This document shows positions 10,401 to 27,029 of a DNA stretch of 44,497 nucleotides, piece after piece. The notes beneath the pieces were generated by a model. That model saw nothing but the letters and a program-made list of their open reading frames with translations, was not told the origin of the DNA and did not search any database. The DNA comes from Pigoraptor vietnamica (taxonomy: Eukaryota > Opisthokonta > Filasterea). Position numbers and translations under genes: made by a program. The stretch lies in contig CALSCQ010000814.1 in NCBI GenBank assembly GCA_943704525.1, positions 1 through 44,497 on the forward strand, given 5' to 3'. Within the stretch, counting starts at the first letter, position 1. The number at the start of each line of letters is the position of its first letter.

Positions 10401-13400
10401 CATGCACGCACACACACACAACACACACGCACTCACACACACACAACATACTGACGCCACCGCGTTTCACAACTCAGGTTGTCGGCACACTCACGACCGT
10501 CACGACGACCCGCACGCTTCTTGAAGTGAGGGAATCGGTCACCTTCACGCTGTATGACGACGGTACGCGCGAGCCGAGCGCACCGGTGCGTGAGGAGGCG
10601 CCGCCGAAGGTCACCGTCGAGACGCGGACGTACCGACAGGGCAAAGAGCCTGCGCAACAGAGGGGCGCACCCACACTGATGGGCGACACTGCGGCGCGTG
10701 GTCAAGACGCAACGACGAATCCGGTTGTGAATGGGAGGGGAACACCGGCGCCAACGTCTGCGCAGGCGAACGACCGCAGCGTGGAGATGGTTGCGAGCGG
10801 GCTCGACCGCAGCGTAACGGACACGGCTATGAATGTTACGCCGCTCGTGGAGGTGTTGCGCGTGCTTGACCCGTCCGAAATGGGCCACGCGCAGACTGCG
10901 AGCCTGGGATTGGCGGACGATCGCACCGTGTCGCGACAGGTGACGTCGTGGACGGGCAACAAGGCATCGGGGGAGCAGCCACTGATGAGCGAGGGGCGCG
11001 TGCGGACATCCCCACGAAGAGCGAAACGGCAGCGATCGCCGTCGCCGTCGCCAACGGACGAGCGACCGCGCAAGAAAGGGGGCGACCGAAACGCGCGGGC
11101 CCAGCCGGCACGTGCCACGGTCACCGTGGGAGAGGCCGTGCGGCAGAGAGCAGAGAGCCGTCACGTGAGGGAGTCAAAGGGACGGAGGGGCTCGGCTGGA
11201 GAGGGCGAGCGCGTTGATTCTGAGGACGGCGACGGTGTGCGGGATGGAGGCAAAGCAGTCGGGCAGCGGAAGAGACGCGCTGATGAAGCTTCGTCGCCGC
11301 CGCCCAAAAAAGTAAGTGTTGGGACTAAAATTTTTGCAGCCTTCGTTGTACAATGCAAACTCTAGACGCACGCTCACTCACCCAACAACATGCATCCCAC
11401 GTGACCGTCATTGACTTTGCCGTTCCACAGAGGCGAATCGCGCCGGGCGTTCGCGTGCTGGCTGTGTGGGCGGATGGGTACGCATATCCCGGCCGTATCG
11501 CGTCTGTTGAGAGCGGAGGGCGTGTGGGCGTCGCGTACGACGACGGGGACAGGCGCGTTGTGCCGCTCACCGAAGTGTGCGACCCGTTCGCGCTCGTGGA
11601 CGAATCGCGTGGAGACAAAGAGGTGCGCTGTAATCGTGTGTGTGTGTGTGTGTGGATGTGCGTGTGGAGCGCGCCTGCATGTGCGCGAATATGCGCATTC
11701 TCGCTTTCAAGTGTAGAAATCCCCTCCTACTCTCTGTTCAGTGAAGTCGATGGAAAATAGTCTTCGATGTAAGCTGATCCAACATCTCTGTTCCCGCCGC
11801 TTCGGCGATGCAGGTTGTGTACGTGCGGCTGCGCAAGGGCAAGGACAGCGTCGCGTGCTCTGTGCTAGCGCGCGTCCCCTCCGCGGGCGACGCACTCGCC
11901 ATTCGCGTGAGAACATTGGACGACGGCACGGAACACCTCTGCTCCATATCGGACATTTCCGTTCCGCCGGAGACTTTCCTGTTGTGTGCGCTGCGCGGGG
12001 CACTGTCCGTCGACGACGCCGCCGTGTTGCCGCGTCGTGTTGGCGAGAGGGCGGACGCGCCCGTGCGAGCCGCATTGAAGCGACGGGCATCACGTGACGC
12101 GGGTGGGCGGGAAGAGGGCAAGAGGGTCAAGGAAGAGGTGGTGAAGGTGCGTTCCTCCGTTATCTTGCACTCGATGTGCCGTGCGTGCGCATACGCGCTG
12201 GTGGGACATAGGGGACGAAGTTGCTTCTGTTTATACACTGCGCATTGATTATTTGTGCGTCCAATGGAGTGTTACTTCATGGGACTCGCTGACGTTTCTC
12301 TCTGTGCGTGTCTGCGCAGAGCAAGCGTGCCGTGTCCATGATATTCGTTGGGTGGCACTTCCTCGTCACTTCGGGCGAGAAGAACAGCAGCGAGGGTGCG
12401 TTGTCATCATGGAGGGTTGAGCGGGGCTTGCCCGATCGTCCCTTGGCTGTTAATGCACGAACTTAGTGGTCAACGACGTTAGTTGCAAAATCGACGTGCA
12501 GAGTGTGGGACTTTTATTCGCACGTAACGCTTATGGCTGTGTCTGAGGGCTTGCAGCACTGTTGTCTGCATATACACAGCACTGTTGTCTGCGACCACCT
12601 TCGTCAATCTGCGGTGTATCGGTTGTGTTTTGGGGTATCGGTATCTTGCATCGTCCCCTCTCCATTCTCTCTCACGCCGCGCTGGTCACGTGCTCACCGA
12701 CGGACCCGAATGGCACGCGCAGCTTTTGACCGCGACGACGTCACCGAGGCAATAACGTCCCGCGGAGGGACCATCATCGAGGAACTCTCGCCCAGTCACG
12801 TGGCGCAGTATGGGGAGACGACTGTGCTGGTGTCGGACGCTCCGAAGCGCACACAAAAGTACCTACAGGTGCGTGCGCGTGGATGGACGAGTGCTGCGTG
12901 GACGTGCGAGTGCTTTGTGTGTGGACGTGCGAGTGTTTGTGTTGAGCGCGTGACGCGACTGGGCCTGGTAGTTTACGTCGGGCGCGCGCGTTTGTGTACA
13001 CGAACACATTGAACTAAGTGGCTATTGTTACGCAGGCTCTCGTCACGTGCGTGCCGTGCGTGTCGTTCAAGTGGGTGATCGACTCGTGCAAGGCGGTGGG
13101 TGCGATCAAACGGCTGTGCGGTTGTCGCGTCGTGCAAAGTACGTTAACGATATGGAGGCCATTTCGCACTGGGCGTCGCACGACAGGGGCTACACGGCGC
13201 AAGTCGTGAGCACAGTGGGCGAGTGGCTCATGGGGGTGTCGTTCCTCGGCTTCTTCCGCTGACGTCCGCTTTCGTGCCGAAATGCAGGGCTTTCTCAAGG
13301 AGTTTGGGTTGTATGTCTTGCCCGCCGGCTTCTCTCTCGAGCGCAAGTGCGAGCGAAAAAGGTACGCACTGCGCGCCGTAGTTCGCTATCCCGTTACGTC

Positions 13401-14209
13401 GCTGGTACACAAAGTCGCATTGCATGTTTTGAAGATTGTTTTGTTGTGGGAGTGAGTGAATGGGAATAGAAGCTGGGCGCGTGAGGAGAGTGCACTCTGC
13501 CGCTGTGTCGCAAGCGCTCTCTCGACTGTGTTGTATGAGGACAACAGTTGCATTCAACACGAGAACATCCGTTTACTTCGCCTGTTTGCCGCTGCAGGGT
13601 GCCGACCACTCGCAACCTCTTTGGGGGACTTCGCATCCACGTGCACGGCTCAAGGACTGTCAAGGTGCACAAAAACCCACTGCCGATTCGCCTCACCGCT
13701 CATCCGCGATCTGCACGCGTGCCCTTCAGTCCATAGCACTGGCCTGTACTGTGTGTGAGCCCCTTGTGCCGGTTGTCCGTTTGTGTCCGTACCGCCACAA
13801 CTATCCCCGCCTGCTCACGCAATGCTCGTCAAGCAATTTTATCCTCACCCTGTCGTCCCCTTCCCCTCCGAAGGATCGCTGGGGCAAGACGCTCACTGTT
13901 GCCGGCGCCTCCCTCGTGGACAAGCTGCCCGGCTCGCGCGCACTCGCGTCTGACGGCGACGCGATCGATCGCGTGTGCGACCTGGTGATAGCGGACGAAG
14001 ACCCCCCTCGCAGCGTGCTGGAACGCGCCAACGTCCTGGCCGCGCCCGTTCTGCGCCCCGAGTGGGTGGTGCAGTCGATCGTCCACGGCCGTCTTATGGA
14101 CCCGCGTGCGCACGAGCAGTACCGACACGCGCTGCCGGACGGCGCGGAGGTGTCGGCGCTGATGCAGCTTGTTGTGTCTCCGCGGGCCACGTCTGCGAGC
14201 GCCGTGTGA
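7477..14209 (+). CDS. 53BP1/Crb2-like checkpoint mediator, tandem Tudor and tandem BRCT
   Basis: Likely DNA-damage mediator that reads histone marks at breaks. Fifteen exons: 7477-7768, 7851-7987, 8137-8233, 8390-8610, 8794-9202, 9407-10308, 10478-11311, 11431-11622, 11814-12146, 12320-12395, 12723-12868, 13036-13095, 13288-13361, 13598-13664, 13874-14209. They total 4176 nt, 1391 residues, closing in frame. The disordered N-terminal part has many SQ/TQ sites (two in a QYSPS context), suiting ATM/ATR-type kinases. Tudor 1 (965-1028) has VWADGYAYPG and YDDGD: Trp977, Tyr983 and Asp1002 match the 53BP1 methyl-lysine cage, while the fourth aromatic is Asp1004. Tudor 2 is within 1029-1139. BRCT1 starts IFVGWHFLVT and runs to VLPAGFSLE; BRCT2 has CDLVIAD and RPEWVVQSI. 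Order and motifs match human 53BP1. Least certain is the donor near 9202; 9170 is an in-frame alternative. Confidence 0.88.
10329..10446. repeat. CA microsatellite in 53BP1-like intron 6
   Basis: Interrupted (CA)n with CGCGCG and CATATACATG patches, in the sense orientation, filling most of the 169-bp intron. Confidence 0.9.
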
Positions 14210-14456
14210 GACGACGCAAGCGGCAAATCTCGAGAGTGGCATTGAACAACTGTGTTTCACTCGGACTTCAACCGCGTTGTTGATTAGTTTGAGTCTGCTG
14301 CTGTGTGTGTCAAGATTGGCAACTTTGTTAGTGCCTCTTGGCACTTCGATGCTGTTAGCTGTGTGTGGGCCCTGCATTCGCGCCTGCACACTGCCCCACG
14401 CTGTCACCCTTTGTGCGACGGGAGCATAAGATTTCGGCAAACGCTGTTTAGTGCGC

Positions 14457-15635
14457 TCACTTTTCAAAAGGAATCAGGACGACAGGAAGGCGCCAGCTGC
14501 AGTACTGAGACAGGTCGATCGGTGTCACTTCGCCTGACGTGCCGCCTTCGTTGCACGCGCCGGCGGATCCAACACGGTGACCGACACGGTGCGCGTACGC
14601 CGCGCGTTCGAGGAGCGGCCATTCCAGGTCGAGGAACGGAGGGGACAGCGGCGCCGACGACGGGGCGGCGGCGCTGTCGAATGGAGATTCCGAAGCGGGA
14701 GCATAGTTGATGCCGTTTGCCGGAAACTGGTTGCGGTAGTCGCCCGTAGCACCGCCGGTAACTTCGGGTGACAGTATCGCGCCTCCGCGCGACTGTGGCA
14801 AGTTGCAAATGGGCGACACATACGGCGATGAGCCGCCGTCGCCGACTGTTGGGACAGTGGAGCCGTGCGTGCCCGACATGAGCGATGCGCCCATATGAGA
14901 CATGGGAAGCGCTGCGCCGGGTGTTATGCCGTTGACAGCGACAAGCGGCGGCCCCGTTGGCGACTTGCGCAGGTGCGCCGTAACGGCGTCGTAAATGTCC
15001 AAAACTCCCTGCGTCGCCTTGCTACCGGGAGCGCCCGCGCATGCCGGCGCAGCCGATCGGTCCTTCGAGATCACAGGCATCAAGCTCAGTCCCGACTTCA
15101 GTCGACAGGACGGTTCGTCCGAAGTGTGCGAACGTTGCGCACTTGGCGTTGAACGCGACGACTCGGCCGCCGAGGGGTGAGATTGCGGCACGGCACCGGC
15201 GCCGGCATCAACTGCCTGAGATTGGCCGGCACTGTTGACTACCGCTGCTGTCGAGGCCAGTTGCATCCGCTCGGCCTCTCGGGCGTACTCTGCCTTGGTG
15301 TGCGGGGGAAGGGAGTGCCAGAACCGACCTAGCAGACGAGAGATGTCCCTGTTGTTGGTGTGCGGGTTCTGGGACAGGAGCGTGGACCGAAATCGGACGC
15401 TGAAGAGAATGTAGCCGTTCATGCCCTCGCTCGCCCGTTTCTTCTTACCGCTTGATGCACTCGACTTGCGCGTGCGCTGCCGCCGATTCGTTCCGAACAG
15501 CTCTGACGCCGTCTGAGGTGGCAGTCCGGCGTCCCCCGGCACCGAGCCGCCTTGAGCACCGCCGCCGCCGCTGCCGGGCTGGCTGTCTGACCAGCTCGCA
15601 GGCGCTGCGGCATCGGCCGGCGACGATGATAACAT
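14457..15635 (-). CDS. HMG-box transcription factor (MATA/SOX-TCF class)
   Basis: Intronless, 392 residues, probably a sequence-specific DNA-bending transcription factor. A single HMG box spans about residues 70-126. It begins EGMNGYILFS, continues DISRLLGRFWHSLPP and ends in AEYAREAERMQ. The NGYI wedge aligns with NAFM/NAFI of SOX, TCF and fungal mating-type boxes, not with the two-box HMGB class. A basic patch (GKKKRASEG) just before the box could be a nuclear localisation signal. The rest is Ser/Pro/Gly-rich, probably disordered activation or repression regions. No TCF basic tail or beta-catenin site is seen. It starts at the first ATG, 15635. It is head to head with a Zn2Cys6 gene and has no CA repeats around it. 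Subfamily is unresolved. Confidence 0.88.
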   Translation of the reverse strand: MLSSSPADAAAPASWSDSQPGSGGGGAQGGSVPGDAGLPPQTASELFGTNRRQRTRKSSASSGKKKRASEGMNGYILFSVRFRSTLLSQNPHTNNRDISRLLGRFWHSLPPHTKAEYAREAERMQLASTAAVVNSAGQSQAVDAGAGAVPQSHPSAAESSRSTPSAQRSHTSDEPSCRLKSGLSLMPVISKDRSAAPACAGAPGSKATQGVLDIYDAVTAHLRKSPTGPPLVAVNGITPGAALPMSHMGASLMSGTHGSTVPTVGDGGSSPYVSPICNLPQSRGGAILSPEVTGGATGDYRNQFPANGINYAPASESPFDSAAAPSSAPLSPPFLDLEWPLLERAAYAHRVGHRVGSAGACNEGGTSGEVTPIDLSQYCSWRLPVVLIPFEK

Positions 15636-17328
15636 GTTGATCGCGCCGGCGCCGGGCCGCCGCGATGCCGACGGTGGCCGCAGCCGAAGTCAGTCGGCTG
15701 GCGGCGATCGGCGACTGAGCCCGGTCTCTGTGCGTCGGCAGGCGAGGTCGGCAACAGTCTCAGACTGCCGGCTCAGTCAGTATTGAACCGGTTCGGCAGT
15801 GCTGTCCCGTGTAATCCCGGCGCCGGCTCCGCAGTGCCGAAAATCATACTGCTGGATCTCCGGACTTGACGACGTCCCACAGCCGTTGCTGCCACGGCGG
15901 CTCACGCCGAGCCCGGTGACGACCACGAACCTCACGGCCTCTAAGGATTAGTCATTCTACTGGCCTTGACTCAAGGTACACATACGCTCCTGCAATGCGA
16001 CAAGCTTTAACACCATCATGAATGGATTTTGGCGGAGCAAGCGACGGTTGTTACGGGATCGGCGTTAATTCTGGAGCCTCACGTCACCCGGTCGTTCATT
16101 CATGGTGGTGGGTCACCGCCGTCGCTGACTGTGTCGCATCAAATCTTCGCTACAGTTTGTCGAAATGCCCCGTTCCGCATCTCCATATCGAGGGAGTGCC
16201 TGCGGCTGACTGGCGGATGTGACGCCAACAGTGCGAGTCCTCAGTGCGATTGCTCGAGTTTTCGACCCTTTACTCAGATCCGACAGCCGAGGCTGAGCAA
16301 TACAAAAAGTACCGGACTCGGTGGCCGGCGGCAGCCGTGCTGAGTCACACGGGCTACTGACAGTCACGGCTCAGCGGCTTGAGACTCAACTGAGGACTAT
16401 TTTTGAACAGTACCGATCGTGACTGGCCTGATTGGACAGTCGACTGCCAGCCTGATTCGAGCCGCCGCCGCGGGGCGGGAGACCGTGACGCGACTGGCGC
16501 CGCCGACTCCGGCTCAGACTCCGGACTCCGGTGCCCCGGGCGCCGGCTGGGCTGACTCACGGCGTCGGGCCACTCCGAGTCACACTGTGACTCCTGGGCA
16601 GTGACGAGCCGACCGAGCCATACGAAATTCGTGCGGCATCAGCGCCGCCTTGGCAACTGTGCTGCGCCGGGCGTACTGCCGATTGCAATCGGGCCGCCCG
16701 CTCGGCCGGCATTCATCCTCCGTTTCCCTCTTGGATAACCGATTCGCCTGAAATCAGGGTCAGTCTCCGCCAGTAATTCGACAAGTCAGTTAGCCCTGGC
16801 TGGGAGGTAACGCATATCCGTTCACTGCAACTCTCTTGTGGCTAATTTCGTATTGACTGAATCGGCTGAAGAGCTTCGGCATTTTTTAAGGGCTAACGCC
16901 CTGTTAGGACATGGTTGATATATTCATGTCCAACTTTCAGTATGGAATTTCTATGAAAATGACATTTTACGTGAAGTATTATTCTGTTCTACCGATTCTC
17001 GGAGCCAATGTGTCCGATTTGGCACTAAATTTCTCACTTTTCTGTCCGCCAGAGTGGTTTGACGGAGGCGTTCGCATTCAAATGGCCGTCAAATGCCCGC
17101 AAAATACATCAAAACAGCCCGCTGCTGACTGCCCTCACTTCTCAACGACGCTAACACCGTTGAAGTGACAACGGGCTACACGTTCAATATTGATATTGTA
17201 CATCGTCGCGGGGAGTTCCGCAAGCGAACAGGAAACTCCCAACTGCCGCACACAACACTTGTGCGGGCGCGATCAGAGGCCGTTGCCGTCGGCGCGACTG
17301 TAGGAAACGAAGGGACGGCATAGTGCGC
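15636..17328. promoter_or_regulatory. 1.7-kb divergent spacer between HMG-box and Zn2Cys6 genes
   Basis: No ORF here looks like coding sequence. Unlike most other spacers it holds no (CA)n or (GT)n. The left half (15.7-16.7 kb) is GC-rich with recurring CGGCTCAG and CCGGACTCCGG-like words; the right half (16.7-17.2 kb) is more AT-rich. A perfect inverted repeat AGGGC-TAAC-GCCCT lies at about 16888-16901. No TATA box is recognised. It probably holds both promoters. Confidence 0.45.
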
Positions 17329-18411
17329 ATGGCTCTTTCCATGTCCGCCCTGGCTTCACAAAGGATGGCGGAACGAATGCATCCCCTTCCTCCCTCCACC
17401 GATGTCACACCGGCGCGGAAACCGTCAGAGCACGTCGCGTGCCTTAACTGCAGGGTACGTGGATCGTCTCTGCCTGCTCGTTTATTCTCTACGGAACACA
17501 CTACACGGAACGCACCGAACAACACCCCGCTGATTGAAGCGCTGCTGATTTGCAATTGCTGCGCGCGGTGACAGGACGCGCACCGCAAGTGCAACGGCAC
17601 GTCGCCGTGTCAACCGTGCATGCGCTTCGGGCTCTGCGACACGTGCTCGTACGTCCCGCCAGGTCGCAAGGGACGCAAGCCGAATCCTCGAACGGCCGAT
17701 GGGACACGACGCAAGCCCGTAAAGTCGAAGAAGCGGAAGCAGCGCCGGCCTCGCAAGCCCGCTGCGCCGCAAGCCCCGGCTCAGCGAACGCAGGGACAGT
17801 CGACACAAGGCACGGCAGTCGCGGCGCTCCATCGACAGATCTCTGCGCTTAGCGACCATTCCTCGTCTTGGTACGGCGAGGAAACTCCGGAAGACATCAT
17901 CTCTGCCCTCGAGGCCGAGCTGGCCGAGTTCGCGGCGGACGTGTCCTCCCCTCAGTCGAGAGACGGGTGCGACATGCACGATGCGGTCGCTTGCGCTGCC
18001 GCCCCAGCTCCGGCCTTTGCGCTGCCTGCGACCCAGGCTGCCGGCACGCAGTTCCAGCTCGCGACATACGGTTCTGCTGACGCACATGCGGCACTGGCGG
18101 GCCGCTTTTCACAGGAGGCCAAGCCGCCGAACCCCTTCTCAATCGCCGCGCTCGCCGGCAGCCATTACGTCGAGCGTGGAGTTCCCGCTCATCTCCCTCC
18201 GACGCCTCCAGCGAGCCGGCGGTCTTCCGAAACGATGGACTCGGTTGCGATTGCCTATTCGGCTCTACCCTTCTCAGGCATGCCAACGTTTATTGCGGAA
18301 GCACACACGGGCGCCGTGCTACGTTCGGTGCGCGCGATGTCCGACGAAATGGCGGCTCTCATTGGGCCCGTGGGAGTGGTGCCAGTAATGGGCGAGCAGG
18401 CTTACTTGTGA
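17329..18411 (+). CDS. Zn2Cys6 (Gal4-type) transcription factor
   Basis: Putative DNA-binding regulator of 320 residues from two exons, 17329-17454 and 17575-18411, joined in phase 0 inside the zinc cluster. The cluster is CLNCR, DAHRKC, PCQPC and CDTC: Cys38-x2-Cys41-x6-Cys48-x5-Cys54-x2-Cys57-x8-Cys66. The final x8 spacing resembles the fungal ERT1/AcuK type more than Gal4 itself. A basic stretch follows (PPGRKGRK, then KKRKQRRPRK), partly like an AT hook. The remainder is low in motifs; a short helical region (EDIISALEAELAEFA) lies near residue 145. There is no fungal-specific middle homology domain and no obvious PAS domain. ATG 17329 is the first in frame. It is divergent from the HMG-box gene. 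Confidence 0.85.
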
Positions 18412-18812
18412 GTGGCCCCTGCCCGCTCAGTGAGTACCGTCGCCGGCGCGGCCGGGACTGAATCACGCGTCGATTACACCGGCCATTGCGCTGGGTCGGG
18501 CCGGCTTAGTGGCGGCGTTAGTGTTTGGTGCGTTGCAGTGCCAAACCATACGTCCGAGGCAACACGTGTGCCAAAAAAATGTACATAGTAATGTATCAAG
18601 TGTTGCACTATGCGCAAGAGAGCAGGATCGTGTTATAGCCAACAAATCGCGTTCTGATTGGCCAAGAAAACCAATATACGGCGAAATTTCACCGTTTGCG
18701 GGGCATTCGAACAATCGATTCCGCTGAAATAACTTTCAAAATTGCGCTGAAATTGTATGGAGAAAAATTCAAAAAATAAAAAAAAGCTGAAAAAATGGGT
18801 AACATTGTTCTG
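18412..18812. other. Convergent intergenic region with A-rich end
   Basis: 401 bp between two stops. The right part (18720-18800) is AT-rich with oligo-A runs, probably the 3' UTR of the minus-strand gene. An inverted CCAAT (ATTGG) is near 18657. Nothing else is recognised. Confidence 0.4.
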
Positions 18813-21180
<2,368 letters not shown>

Positions 21181-21531
21181 TATAACAAACCCACGAAGTG
21201 TGAACGCGCGCTCACACAATCAGTCAACGGACACGCGCGCGGTGCTTCGCAAGCGGCAATCGACTTTGAGATTTCGCTTGTGGTCACCCGGCATGCGGAA
21301 GTGGTACAGTAATCTGCCTCACGGCAACGCTGGCCTCTGGCAGTGGCTTGCGCTGCGCATAGACTCGGGTGCGTTTTTTGTGGAGGCCGTAAAAGATGCG
21401 TAACAAGTTGTTACATGAGATGACGGCATTTCCGACAGGCCCACCCCGGATGCACAATCGTTGTCAACGACGGACACCCACAACACACCCACCCACTGGC
21501 CCACATCACGCGTTCGTTTGTGTATGTAGTG

Positions 21532-21567
<36 letters not shown>

Positions 21568-21690
21568 GTTCCCTATTCCCCTCATAGGTGCTTGTGTCTC
21601 CCCTAGGGCGCTGCATTGCGTCGATTGACAAAGGCTTCATACTGTCCTTTTTTTTTTGCTGCATCGCGCTCAACTGCCCGTTCTGCGCTT
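21181..21690. promoter_or_regulatory. Divergent coiled-coil gene/PDK1 spacer
   Basis: 510 bp between start codons. It contains (GT)n at about 21535-21566 and a T-run at 21650-21658. The plus-strand ORF here has no family signature and looks non-coding. Confidence 0.4.
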
Positions 21691-25171
<3,481 letters not shown>

Positions 25172-25980
25172 CGGGAGCTTGTAATCCCCATATAAAAGTG
25201 CAATTTAATTGGCGATCGATTCCGTGTGGACGAGAGAGTGAGTCTGTGCCTGAGGAGTGTGTACGTGGCGATGATGGCTAAGAGGCGGCTCACCGACATC
25301 AATCGTTGACGATTAACGTGCACGTGGCCCTCTGCTAGTAACCGGCAAAACATTGCCTCTTGTGACACGTCAACATAAGTGGTACCACTATCCGACCTGC
25401 CGGAAATGGGTGCACGGCAGATTGAGTGCGGGGCGTTGGCCGCTGGAATGCGCAAGATGCGAGAATGTGCCGAAACAGGCAGTCTGCAGTCCGCGCGCCC
25501 ACAATAGCGCGCACATGGCAGGTGTTGCCAAAGCAAGCTGTGCTGCAACGCAAGCTGTCGCAATCGAGTCGAGTGACTGTGTGTGCGCGCGTGTGTGTGT
25601 GTGTGTGGCCTATTGCTTGCGTGACAGGTGGAATGCCGAAAGTGACAGACACAGATTAGGCTGCGAGAGTGCCACGCATACACGTTCACACAAAGAAAGG
25701 CCAAAGGCACAACCGGACAATCTTTGCCCAAAATGGGACTGCGACGACTTTTTGACCAATCAGAATGCCTGGTCTGACGAGTACTCTTCCATAGAAGGCA
25801 ACAGCCACGTGGGTTGGCCAACACCCTGTCCATAAAAGGCAAGAGTCCCAAAACTCATGTCAAAGCTATTTTTAGCATTCCCCCATTTGGCAATGGACAT
25901 CAAGTGTCGGACTTTTACACGCACACGTCTGTGGGCTGTGTTTCGGTTTCCCCTTCCCCCTTCTCCTCGTTTCCACGGGC
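25172..25980. other. Intergenic region between PDK1 and the KLF gene
   Basis: The PDK1 3' UTR and upstream sequence of the KLF gene. A short (GT)n lies at 25591-25608. A consensus NF-Y-type box GACCAATCAG lies at about 25754-25763. The ORF beginning near 25353 has no recognisable motif and I do not call it. Confidence 0.4.
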
Positions 25981-25984
25981 CGCG

Positions 25985-25993
25985 TATATAAAA
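25985..25993 (+). promoter_or_regulatory. TATA box of the KLF gene
   Basis: TATATAAAA lies 329 bp before the KLF ATG, in a GC-rich setting. A second TATA-like run (CTATATATAACG) lies at about 26226-26237, 85-95 bp before the ATG. They may mark two alternative starts. Confidence 0.6.
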
Positions 25994-26321
25994 CCGCACA
26001 GCCCACCACAAGCCGTCAACAGTCTCCAAGAGACGAAACTTCGCGCATTTCCGCAATAACCCCCCCCCTGCCCGTCTGCGGTCCCGAAAGCCACTGCCGA
26101 CCTACCGTCGCCTTTCCACCCACAACACGGGCACGAAGCACCCAGAACTGTGTGCGGGACTCACCGCTTGGCGTTCTCTCTCTCTGCGCGCAACCACGCA
26201 ACCGACCTGTGCACCACTCGGCGCACTATATATAACGCGATTTTGCGGCATCCAAGAGTAATCACGACCGATCACGACGACGACGTTGTATTCCCTCGCA
26301 CGCACGAAGGACAGCTGAAAA

Positions 26322-27029
26322 ATGGAACTCGACTCGATGTGGTTTCCCTCGAACGAGGTCGTTGCCCGGCACTTTAGCAACGCCGCCGCGGTTGTTGCAC
26401 CGCTCGATTTCAAGGCCCCGCCCTGCGATCCGACGCTCGGCTTCCTCGACGACTTTGTTATGGACTACCTCTCGGACGCCGAGAGCGAGGCCACGTCGCA
26501 GCTCTTCTGGCAGGCCGTCGACCGGTGCTTCCCCGACGCAAGCTCGCTCAGCCCAAGCATCCACGAGGACGAGCAGGAAGTTCCCCTGTCGCCCGAAGTG
26601 CTCTCGATCGCGTCGAGCTCACCCCTGACGCTCGCGCGCGACCTGGACACGAGCAGCGACGCCGACGATCAGGCGTCGCGCGCGGCGATGGCCAAGCGGC
26701 GCGCCGTGCAGCTTGCCTCCTGCGAGGCGGAGGACGACGACGAGAAGCGAAAGGTGTTTATCTGCTCGTTCCCCGGGTGCGTCAAGCGCTACGGCAAGAA
26801 CTCGCACCTCAAGGCCCACCAGCGTCTGCACACGGGCGAGAAGCCCTACTGCTGCAACTGGGTCGGCTGCCACCAGCGCTTCACCCGCTCGGACGAGCTC
26901 ACGCGCCACCGGAGGAAGCACAGCGGCGTCAAGCCGTTCAAGTGCGACATGTGCCCGAAGAGCTTTTCGCGGTCGGACCACCTCTCGTCGCACATCAAGC
27001 GCCACACGAAGCCGCACGGCTCGAAGTAA
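26322..27029 (+). CDS. Sp/KLF-family three-zinc-finger transcription factor
   Basis: Intronless, 235 residues. Three C-terminal C2H2 fingers, the hallmark of the Sp/KLF family binding GC/CACCC boxes: finger 1 Cys148/Cys153/His166/His170, finger 2 Cys178/Cys183/His196/His200, finger 3 Cys208/Cys211/His224/His228. Linkers are TGEKPY and SGVKPF. Finger 2 has [14 protein letters not shown] and finger 3 has [14 protein letters not shown], the diagnostic KLF recognition helices. Finger 1 helix ([12 protein letters not shown]) is also KLF-like. The N-terminal part is acidic with short hydrophobic segments ([12 protein letters not shown]), resembling an activation domain, then a basic AKRRAVQ patch. 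No Sp-type Btd box (CxCPxC) is seen, favouring KLF. The ATG sits in AAAAATGGAA after a TATA-containing promoter. Confidence 0.95.
   Translation: MELDSMWFPSNEVVARHFSNAAAVVAPLDFKAPPCDPTLGFLDDFVMDYLSDAESEATSQLFWQAVDRCFPDASSLSPSIHEDEQEVPLSPEVLSIASSSPLTLARDLDTSSDADDQASRAAMAKRRAVQLASCEAEDDDEKRKVFICSFPGCVKRYGKNSHLKAHQRLHTGEKPYCCNWVGCHQRFTRSDELTRHRRKHSGVKPFKCDMCPKSFSRSDHLSSHIKRHTKPHGSK

Noticed and set aside
25353-25835. Plus-strand ORF of 160 codons in the PDK1-KLF spacer
   Set aside because: Opens at a non-ATG codon, crosses a GT microsatellite, and has no recognisable domain or splice partners.
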